Source: Candidatus Neomicrothrix sp. UBA2110 (GTDB lineage: Bacteria > Actinomycetota > Acidimicrobiia > Acidimicrobiales > Poriferisodalaceae). Taken from it: a DNA stretch of 7,475 bases. The stretch lies in NCBI GenBank assembly GCA_002331465.1, contig DCYM01000164.1, forward strand, positions 3,245 to 10,719, read 5' to 3'. How positions within the stretch are numbered: position 1 is the stretch's first letter; each line of letters opens with the position of its first letter. The notes beneath the pieces were generated by a model, which was not told the DNA's origin, searched no databases, and worked only from the letters and a program-made list of their open reading frames with translations. This document shows, piece after piece, positions 1-6,012 of the stretch. Both the position numbers and the translations under genes were made by a program.

Positions 1-1152
1 AGCAGGTTCGTTGCGACCGAACACGACATGGGGCAACGCCCCACTGGCCGCGGATCGTTGCTGGCTAGCGCTAGCCACATAGTCCTCATCGCGGATGATC
101 TCAGCAAAGCGTTGAGCAATCTCTTTCAATGCTTCAACCGGGGCGGATTGAATTTGAGTCTCACGCTCCGCACCAATTTCGTCGCTACTTCCATCCCGGT
201 GGCCACTTGGGCGGGTGTAAAAGGTAATCACGCTCGTATGGCGTCCCGGGGACGCTGAATCTGGATAAGCGCGTACTACGTACATGCCAGAATCATTAGG
301 AAGCAAAATGGTGTTCGGGAAAAGCCAATACACGGGTAACCCGGCGACGGTGATGTCCCACTGATCTTCTGGTAGTTCTCTCATGGCATGGATGGCCTTG
401 CGACACAGAATCATTCGATGATGCTGCCCAAACGTGTCGTAACACTGGACATTGCCTTCGAAAAACATTGCCAGGGAATTTTTGTGGAGGGAATTGAAAT
501 GATATGTCTCACCAAATGTGTCCATCGCTAGTTTCCAGTTGCACTCAACTTGGTAGCGGTCACCGCCGAGGCGCTCAAGCGACCCGAAATCCCATGCATC
601 TAGTTCTTCCGAGAACTCCGACCCAAGCAGTGCGTCGACATCTAAGGAGCCTGACGGGTCTGGGTTTGCAAAGAGGAAGCCGTATCTCTCCTCAGCGGGT
701 AATTCGATAAGACCGAAGCATTCCTTGTCAATCGAACCGAAATGATCCTCTTTGGGTAACCCGACTAATGCTCCTTGTGGGTCATAGGTCCAATTATGGA
801 ACGGACAGACGAAACGCCGTGCCTGCCCCCTCTCTCGCTCTTCAACCGCGACTCCCCGATGCCTGCAGGCATTAACGAATGCCCGAAAATCGCCATTTTC
901 GTCGCGAGTTGCGAGGACCCGAGTATCTAAGTCATTGATTGTCATGAACGATCCAGGTTCGGGTAGATCACCAGACAAACCCAAAACTTGTGGGTGGCCC
1001 TGAAAAAATAGGGACCGTTCCTTTTGAGCAATCTCGTGGTCGGTGTAGCTATCGGTGGGGTTGAGTCGGATCCCACCTGCGTCTACGGTGACCCCCGAAT
1101 CGAGGCTCGCTAGTAGCACCTTTACCTGCGCTATCTGCTCGCTACGCTTCAT
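1..1152 (-). CDS. Rieske non-haem iron ring-hydroxylating oxygenase, alpha subunit (C-terminus cut by window edge)
   Basis: The minus strand is open for 384 codons from an ATG at 1150-1152 to the window edge, with no stop, so the C-terminus lies outside. The Rieske [2Fe-2S] motif is clear: C96-x-H98, 17 residues, then C116-x2-H119 (CPFHNW). The catalytic domain has E215-T-Y-H218-x4-H223, giving the two mononuclear iron histidines, and D357 in RDEDYV is the likely third iron ligand. Family members use electrons from a reductase/ferredoxin to hydroxylate or demethylate organic substrates in the cytoplasm. No reductase or beta subunit gene is visible. The usual bridging aspartate two residues before Y-H is a glutamate here, as in several Rieske monooxygenases of the carnitine/choline type, so mono-oxygenation is possible; the substrate is unknown. 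The start is supported by GGTGGAG five bases upstream. Most of a typical 380-430 residue alpha subunit is present. Confidence 0.93.
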   Translation of the reverse strand, partial: MKRSEQIAQVKVLLASLDSGVTVDAGGIRLNPTDSYTDHEIAQKERSLFFQGHPQVLGLSGDLPEPGSFMTINDLDTRVLATRDENGDFRAFVNACRHRGVAVEERERGQARRFVCPFHNWTYDPQGALVGLPKEDHFGSIDKECFGLIELPAEERYGFLFANPDPSGSLDVDALLGSEFSEELDAWDFGSLERLGGDRYQVECNWKLAMDTFGETYHFNSLHKNSLAMFFEGNVQCYDTFGQHHRMILCRKAIHAMRELPEDQWDITVAGLPVYWLFPNTILLPNDSGMYVVRAYPDSASPGRHTSVITFYTRPSGHRDGSSDEIGAERETQIQSAPVEALKEIAQRFAEIIRDEDYVASASQQRSAASGALPHVVFGRNEPA

Positions 1153-1207
1153 TAAATCTCCACCAACCCCAAACTAGCTGGATCCGCAATTCCTCCTCAG
1201 AAGATTA
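1153..1207. promoter_or_regulatory. Divergent intergenic region between the Rieske and propeller genes
   Basis: Only 55 bp separate the two divergent start codons, so any promoters for both directions must lie here or overlap the coding regions. I see no convincing -35/-10 pair on either strand and no long inverted repeat. The assignment as a shared regulatory region rests on gene orientation alone. Confidence 0.35.
1158..1164 (-). promoter_or_regulatory. Ribosome binding site of the Rieske oxygenase gene
   Basis: GGTGGAG on the minus strand lies five bases before the ATG at 1150-1152. It supports that start over any internal one. Confidence 0.6.
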
Positions 1208-2548
1208 GTGGGACACCCGATGATTAACGCACCTCTCGATCGCGCTGAAGTCCATTCGGGTTATTGGAACTCTCATTGGCCGGTCGAATGTGGGGGTAAT
1301 CGTCGACAAAAAGCACATGGGGGACGCCTCGATGTGCGCGAAGGCGAAGTTAGTGTGACGTCGATCCGGAACGACCGTTGGAACGTCATGACGGTTAGGC
1401 GTGACCCCGGCGAGTGGTATCTCGGGGGGACGATGCCCGCCTTTATTGGGCCACCTCCGTTCGGGTGGGTGACCCGATTTCACCCAACTTCTCTAAAACC
1501 GTTAGCTGAATCTCCTCCCCTACCTTGCGGCGACCATGTGTGGTGTGGCGCAATTCTCGTTCATGCCAACGGCTTAATCATGTCCGTCAATGGCTCCTAT
1601 CTACACAGCCTTGATCCCCAGGACCTGTCGGTCATTTGTGAACGGGAACTCCCTGTCAGCCGGGCCCACAACGGTCTGTTAGCTCTTTCCGATGGCACAC
1701 TGGTTACCAAAGATCTGCGCCTTGAAGGCCAGGGCGGCACCACTCTCACTTTTTTGGAACCCCAAGAATTGGAAGTCCGCGACACGCTGGTCTTGCCGGA
1801 GGGTTCGATGGGTCGAATCGCCGCCGACCACCATGACGGCGTTGACTCCGTCTACGTACCAGGAACTGAGCATGTCTGGAAAATTGACGTGATCAATGGC
1901 TCACCAACTATCGCCGAATGGAAATGCAGATACCGCTACTCAGATTCCCAAACAGGTCTCGCATGGGATTCCTGTATCTCTGACGGTTACCTATGGCTGA
2001 TGGACTGCGGAGATATCGAAGCCGTGCGCAGCATCCATCGCACCTTCCCAAACGGACGTTTCGATCAGCCCCCCGGCAAACGCGTGTCGTGGCAGAATCC
2101 AGCTCCGTGGACAGGTGCCCAGCGGTTACTTCGTATCGATCAATCGAGCGGAGAGTTGGACAGCATCGAGCCGTTTGGGCTTCCAGGCGGAGGAATATTC
2201 GCTCCCCCTGTAAACATTCCTGAACACGAGGTCGCCATCGCTTGGGACTCGATCAACCGCGGCCTCGCTGGCATTTCAACCTCTGGCAGTTTGGAGCCAC
2301 TCTGGCATCTCAACGTCAAACCAACCATGCAACCGGTCGTCTTCCCAGAATCTGGTGAACTTGTCATTAACGACTTCACCGACGACCAATCCGATGACGT
2401 AGTCGTAGTTGATATCCAAACCGGCGAATTGCTGGCGCGCGTGCCTACCGGCTCGCGCGTAGCAAACGGAATGTTTCTCTCCGCCGGAGATCAACGCGAT
2501 GTCTACTACTGCTCGACTCTGACATGGGCAAGGATCTCTTGGGCCTGA
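1208..2548 (+). CDS. Predicted cytoplasmic beta-propeller protein of unknown function
   Basis: I do not recognise a named family. The 446-residue protein has repeated short beta-strand units of the NG-hydrophobic-x-DG type typical of propeller blades. Examples are NGLIMSVNGSYLHSLD near 121-136, NGLLALSDGTLVTKD near 155-169, DSVYVPGTEHVWKID near 213-227, RLLRIDQSSGELDSI near 306-320 and VVVDIQTGELLARVPTGS near 399-416. The last resembles SMP-30/gluconolactonase or YncE-like blades. No signal peptide or membrane segment is seen, so it is probably cytoplasmic. It is rich in Trp and in acidic residues. Start choice is uncertain: GTG at 1208 has an AGAAG-like site four bases upstream, while ATG at 1220 follows GTGGGA by six bases. 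It lies 50 bp upstream of the BVMO gene on the same strand and is probably co-transcribed with it. A lactonase-like or ligand-binding role next to a BVMO would make sense but is inference. Confidence 0.85.
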   Translation: MGHPMINAPLDRAEVHSGYWNSHWPVECGGNRRQKAHGGRLDVREGEVSVTSIRNDRWNVMTVRRDPGEWYLGGTMPAFIGPPPFGWVTRFHPTSLKPLAESPPLPCGDHVWCGAILVHANGLIMSVNGSYLHSLDPQDLSVICERELPVSRAHNGLLALSDGTLVTKDLRLEGQGGTTLTFLEPQELEVRDTLVLPEGSMGRIAADHHDGVDSVYVPGTEHVWKIDVINGSPTIAEWKCRYRYSDSQTGLAWDSCISDGYLWLMDCGDIEAVRSIHRTFPNGRFDQPPGKRVSWQNPAPWTGAQRLLRIDQSSGELDSIEPFGLPGGGIFAPPVNIPEHEVAIAWDSINRGLAGISTSGSLEPLWHLNVKPTMQPVVFPESGELVINDFTDDQSDDVVVVDIQTGELLARVPTGSRVANGMFLSAGDQRDVYYCSTLTWARISWA

Positions 2549-2564
2549 ATTCCTAGCCAATTAA

Positions 2565-2578
2565 CTAACTGCTGTTAG
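2565..2578 (+). other. Small imperfect hairpin between the propeller and BVMO genes
   Basis: CTAAC, a four-base TGCT loop, then GTTAG form a 5 bp stem, extendable by two A-T pairs across a single bulged G. It lies in the AT-richer 50 bp gap between the two genes. It is too weak and lacks a T-tract for a confident terminator; an operator or chance are alternatives. Confidence 0.2.
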
Positions 2579-2598
2579 GTTCCGGGTAGTGTCGTGGC

Positions 2599-4431
2599 AT
2601 GGAAGACATGCACGACGCCGTTACCGCGGTCCTCGGTGAGATCGATTTTGACCCTCAGGAGCTACATGCGAAATACCTCTCCGAGCGCGATAGGCGACTC
2701 CGCGATGATCACAACGGGCAATACGTGGAAACCAGCGGCGAGTTCGCGAAATACCTTGACGATCCCTATGAGGAAGTAACCGATAGAGCACCACTGTTCG
2801 ACGAGGTCCAGATCGCCATTATTGGCGGCGGCTTCGGTGGGTTACTTATGGGCGGACGTCTGCGAGAAGCCGGGTTTGAAGACATCAGGGTCATTGAACG
2901 CGGTGGAGATTTCGGCGGTACCTGGTACTGGAATCGGTACCCGGGAGCGATGTGTGACGTTGAGAGTTACTGCTACCTCCCGATGCTTGAAGAACTCGAC
3001 TACATACCCAAACACAAATATTCGTTCGCGCCAGAAATCATGGAGCACACTCAAAATATCGGCCACCACTATGACCTCTACAAGAACGCTTGCTTCGGCA
3101 CATCAGTTACGAAACTGAGTTGGGATGAGAGTATCGCTCGATGGATTATTGAAACCGACCGCGGTGATCGCATGCAGGCTCAATTCGTCGCGATGGCAAA
3201 TGGTCCCCTCAACCGCCCCAAGCTCCCCGGCATCGCCGGCATTGACGCGTTCGAAGGACACACGTTCCACACGAGTCGATGGGATTATGGCTACACAGGG
3301 GGCGACAACAGCGGAAACTTGAGTGCGCTAAGTGACAAGAAGGTTGCAATTATTGGTACCGGCGCTACTGCCATCCAGTGCGTTCCTCACCTTGGCGAGT
3401 CGTCTGAACATTTGTACGTTTTCCAACGAACGCCATCATCAGTTGATGTGCGAAACAATCGCGAAACTGATCCCGAATGGGCGGAATCATTAGAACCGGG
3501 CTGGCAATACCGGCGAATGGAGAACTTCAACACGCTCGTCAGTGGCGGTGATCAAGACGAAGATCTGGTATCTGATGGTTGGACTGACATTTTCCGGAAC
3601 TTGACTGGAACAGCCGCCAAGTTGGCTGGACGAAAGCTTGGCCGCCGCATCACGGGCCGCGAGAAGGGCCATCTGATGAAGATGGCTGACTACCAGAAGA
3701 TGAACACTGTTCGGCGGCGTGTAGACGAGACGGTGGAGGACGCCGCGACTGCCGAGGCTTTGAAGCCTTGGTATCGGCAATTTTGTAAACGACCTTGCTT
3801 CCACGACGAGTATTTACCTACTTTCAACCGGCCAAATGTGACTCTGGTTGATACTGATGGCAAAGGCGTAGAGCGCATCACCCCGACTGGCCTTGTAGCC
3901 AACGGGGTTGAATACGAAGTTGACTGCATTATTTTCGCTACCGGGTTCGAAGTTGGTACCGGCTATACCCGACGAGCGGGGTACGACGTAGTCGGCAGAG
4001 CTGGGTTAACGCTGAGTCAAAAATGGGAGAATGGCCCACGCACATTGCATGGAATGCAAACAACAGATTTTCCGAATTGTTTTTTTCTTGGCTTCACTCA
4101 TACAGCGGTCACCGTCAACGTTCCACAGGCCCTCAACGAGCAAGCGATGCACATCTCTTACTTAATTTCTCAAGTTAGAGATCAAGGTGGCACCACTATT
4201 GAAGCCACTGCGGAAGGTGAGCAGTTCTGGGTTGACGAAATTGAAGACAAGTCCAAGCTCGGGGAACGTTTCCGCGCTGAATGCACCCCCGGTTATTACA
4301 ACAACGAAGGAAAAGCCGGAAATCCGGACGGCTTTTTCACAACTAGCTACGGTGCTGGCCCTCTTCGCTTCCATCGCATTCTTCATGACTGGAGAGAAGA
4401 CGGTCGATTAGATGGCGCTGTCGTCGACTAA
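2599..4431 (+). CDS. Type I Baeyer-Villiger monooxygenase (FAD- and NADPH-dependent)
   Basis: This flavoprotein class inserts one oxygen atom next to a carbonyl, turning ketones into esters or cyclic ketones into lactones, using NADPH and O2. The diagnostic motif FxGxxxHxxxW is present at 218-228 (F218, G220, H224, W228). The FAD Rossmann motif GGGFGG is at 76-81, the second BVMO fingerprint GGTWYWNRYPGAMCD at 106-120, the NADPH Rossmann motif GTGATA at 253-258, and ATGF at 447-450. K397-R398 aligns with the Lys-Arg pair holding the active-site arginine of phenylacetone monooxygenase (R337). About 70 residues precede the FAD domain, with KYLSERDRRLR near 25-35 and GEFAKYLDDPYEE near 47-59, an extension typical of a 600-residue actinobacterial BVMO clade. 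The length of 610 fits. ATG at 2599 is followed by an in-frame ATG at 2608; neither has a strong ribosome site. Substrate cannot be read from sequence. Confidence 0.95.
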   Translation: MEDMHDAVTAVLGEIDFDPQELHAKYLSERDRRLRDDHNGQYVETSGEFAKYLDDPYEEVTDRAPLFDEVQIAIIGGGFGGLLMGGRLREAGFEDIRVIERGGDFGGTWYWNRYPGAMCDVESYCYLPMLEELDYIPKHKYSFAPEIMEHTQNIGHHYDLYKNACFGTSVTKLSWDESIARWIIETDRGDRMQAQFVAMANGPLNRPKLPGIAGIDAFEGHTFHTSRWDYGYTGGDNSGNLSALSDKKVAIIGTGATAIQCVPHLGESSEHLYVFQRTPSSVDVRNNRETDPEWAESLEPGWQYRRMENFNTLVSGGDQDEDLVSDGWTDIFRNLTGTAAKLAGRKLGRRITGREKGHLMKMADYQKMNTVRRRVDETVEDAATAEALKPWYRQFCKRPCFHDEYLPTFNRPNVTLVDTDGKGVERITPTGLVANGVEYEVDCIIFATGFEVGTGYTRRAGYDVVGRAGLTLSQKWENGPRTLHGMQTTDFPNCFFLGFTHTAVTVNVPQALNEQAMHISYLISQVRDQGGTTIEATAEGEQFWVDEIEDKSKLGERFRAECTPGYYNNEGKAGNPDGFFTTSYGAGPLRFHRILHDWREDGRLDGAVVD

Positions 4432-4450
4432 ACGCTGCGGATCAACCGTC
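4399..4450. repeat. Imperfect inverted repeat at the convergent gene junction
   Basis: GACGGTCGAT at 4399-4408 and ATCAACCGTC at 4441-4450 can pair over 9 of 10 positions around a 32-base loop. The arms sit in the last codons of the BVMO and across the stop codon of the convergent hydrolase gene. It could be a weak bidirectional terminator for genes separated by 17 bp. There is no T-tract and the loop is long, so chance is a real alternative. Confidence 0.2.
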
Positions 4451-5396
4451 AGAGGAGAGCAATGGGGTTCGCTGGTGATCCAGTACCGCCTTCAACTCTG
4501 AGCGGGGCCACAGTGAAAAGGAAACTCCATTTGGAATGTTTCTGGCAAGCCGAAGCAAGACGATCCAAACGTAGGTTGTCTAAAAGGTGTACTCCCATCG
4601 CAACGATGACCGTTTGATGAATCGGCATCACCCACTCTGCTGGGTGATTTCCGGGTAGCACGTCGCTCACTCCATCGCAGCCGAGAACGGAAACGTCGCG
4701 CTCTCGTAGCCACGAAATGCAATCCGGATGCAAACCAGCCATCCCCACCTGGAAAGGATGCCAGGGGCCGAGTTCAGCTCTGCGAGCGTCTCGACCGGTA
4801 CCAACGAGCAAGATGTCGCCGCTTCCTACCGAGACGTTTTGGGCTTTTTCGCAAGCCTCCAACTCCTCAGAAGTGACGGCGTCTCCAGGTTCGAGCCATT
4901 CGACTCCTCGAAGTCTGGGCACATCTAAGAACACCCCGCGCCCTACCACCCCGTCAGAAGCGGCCATGATGCTGCAGCGAGTGGCTCCGGTGCTCTTCAC
5001 AGTCTCAGCACCGAAATCGTTGTACATGCGTTTGTCGACAAAGACATGGCACAAGGCGTCTATATGGGAAGTTGCCATTCCGTGGAATGCGACACCAACG
5101 AAATCGCCAGTCGATTCCATATTTATGCTTGGCGATACACAATCGTCACCGCCCCTCACCATCATGTGAAGAGCAGGGTGGCGATTCTCAGCATTGGGCT
5201 CGACCGGCAATTCTCGCGCGCAACTAACAGCTTGACCATGAACTACCTCGGCGGCGGCGGCGGCCCGCAGTTCTGGAGTAATCAGGTTCAGGGCGCCAGC
5301 TTCATCTTCAGACCCCCATCGACCCCAATTCTTGACTGACTCGAAAAGTTCTCGATGTTGTTCGGAGGTCATCCATGGACCATTCGACATTGCCAT
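4449..5396 (-). CDS. Cyclase-family metal-dependent hydrolase (kynurenine formamidase-like fold)
   Basis: The 315-residue protein carries the family metal site HG-x3-SHIDA-x2-H, with H105-G106, S110-H111-I112-D113 and H117. This matches the HxGTHxDxPxH signature of the PF04199 'putative cyclase' family with Ser for Thr and Ala for Pro. Further likely active-site positions are H223 in AGLHPDC, D241 in GCDGVSD and H260 in MPIH. Relatives hydrolyse amides, lactones or similar bonds, including N-formylkynurenine and isatin, using Zn or Mn. The length and the N-terminal NWGRWG-x-EDEAGALNLITPE block match the longer 'cyclase family protein' subgroup rather than the 210-residue KynB type. It starts 10 bp after the cysC stop, so it is the last gene of the sulfate-activation operon. 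Starts at 5396 and 5390 are both served by AGAAGAGGGA. Lactone or amide opening after a BVMO or Rieske step is plausible but unproven. Confidence 0.9.
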   Translation of the reverse strand: MAMSNGPWMTSEQHRELFESVKNWGRWGSEDEAGALNLITPELRAAAAAEVVHGQAVSCARELPVEPNAENRHPALHMMVRGGDDCVSPSINMESTGDFVGVAFHGMATSHIDALCHVFVDKRMYNDFGAETVKSTGATRCSIMAASDGVVGRGVFLDVPRLRGVEWLEPGDAVTSEELEACEKAQNVSVGSGDILLVGTGRDARRAELGPWHPFQVGMAGLHPDCISWLRERDVSVLGCDGVSDVLPGNHPAEWVMPIHQTVIVAMGVHLLDNLRLDRLASACQKHSKWSFLFTVAPLRVEGGTGSPANPIALL

Positions 5397-5406
5397 TCCC
5401 TCTTCT
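5397..5406 (-). promoter_or_regulatory. Ribosome binding site of the cyclase-family gene
   Basis: The whole 10-base gap after the cysC stop reads AGAAGAGGGA on the minus strand. AGAAG is five bases from the ATG at 5394-5396, and AGAGGG is seven bases from the second ATG at 5388-5390. It supports translational coupling but does not decide between the two starts. Confidence 0.55.
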
Positions 5407-6012
5407 TCAAATAGTGCGGCGGCTTGCCAACATCGCCAATACGTCGTTCACGCATTCTTTCAGCGGTCGTCGCGTATCGACAACTAGTTCAGGGTCTACC
5501 GGTGGCTCATAAGGGGCGGAAATTCCTGTGAATTCTTCGATTTCTCCGTTGCGGGCCTTGCGGTATAAACCTTTTTCGTCGCGCCGCTCACATTCTTCAA
5601 GCGGGGTGTTTAGGTACACCTCCAGGAACGTCGAAGGTGTGTGCAGACTCCGAACCAGCTCTCGGTCACGAAGGTATGGAGATATGAAGGCAGTAAGAAC
5701 GATTAATCCCGAGTCGCAGAAGAGCCGCGCTACTTCTCCAACTCTGCGAATGTTCTCAGTTCTATCCGCAGCCGAAAAGCCCAAATCACGGTTGAGGCCA
5801 AACCGAATATTGTCACCGTCTAAGACGTAACTCCCCACCTTACGAGAATGAAGTTCTGCCTCTAAAGCAAGAGCGAGCGTAGTTTTTCCTGATCCCGAAA
5901 GGCCGGTAAACCAAACGGTGCAAGATCCATGTCCCGATCGGAGGTTCCTGGCTTCCGCATCGATCAACCCCTCTGATCGAGTGATATTGCTCGATTTCGG
6001 GTCCTCAACCAT
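5407..6012 (-). CDS. cysC: Adenylyl-sulfate (APS) kinase CysC, stand-alone
   Basis: This enzyme phosphorylates APS with ATP to give PAPS, the second step of sulfate activation, in the cytoplasm. With the start at 6010-6012 it has 201 residues, a normal length. The Walker A motif GLSGSGKT is at 37-44, followed by DGDNIRFGLNRDLGFS at 65-80, DRTENIRR at 83-90, FISPYLRDR at 109-117 and KGLYRKARNGEI at 147-158. All expected ATP- and APS-site signatures are intact, so it is predicted active. A longer reading from TTG at 6028-6030 is possible, but the ATG has AGAAGGG eight bases upstream and is the better start. It overlaps the end of the upstream cysNC gene by 8 bp (ATGGTTGA) and is followed after 10 bp by the cyclase-family gene. 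It is paralogous to the kinase domain at the end of CysNC. Confidence 0.96.
   Translation of the reverse strand: MVEDPKSSNITRSEGLIDAEARNLRSGHGSCTVWFTGLSGSGKTTLALALEAELHSRKVGSYVLDGDNIRFGLNRDLGFSAADRTENIRRVGEVARLFCDSGLIVLTAFISPYLRDRELVRSLHTPSTFLEVYLNTPLEECERRDEKGLYRKARNGEIEEFTGISAPYEPPVDPELVVDTRRPLKECVNDVLAMLASRRTI

Noticed and set aside
28..258. 76-codon open frame on the plus strand
   Set aside because: Antisense to the Rieske oxygenase, whose frame is continuous and carries all iron ligands.
1..1152. Possible broken Rieske gene, because no complete frame ends inside the window
   Set aside because: The minus-strand frame is uninterrupted for 384 codons; it simply runs off the left edge.
3490..3804. 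104-codon open frame on the minus strand
   Set aside because: Antisense to the middle of the BVMO gene; no motif and no ribosome site seen.
4717..5169. 150-codon open frame on the plus strand
   Set aside because: It lies wholly antisense to the cyclase-family gene, which has clear family motifs; the plus-strand translation is low-complexity Ser/Pro/Thr with no recognisable motif.
5249..5264. GGC-triplet run resembling a microsatellite
   Set aside because: It encodes the AAAAA run at residues 45-49 of the cyclase-family protein and is too short to call a repeat element.
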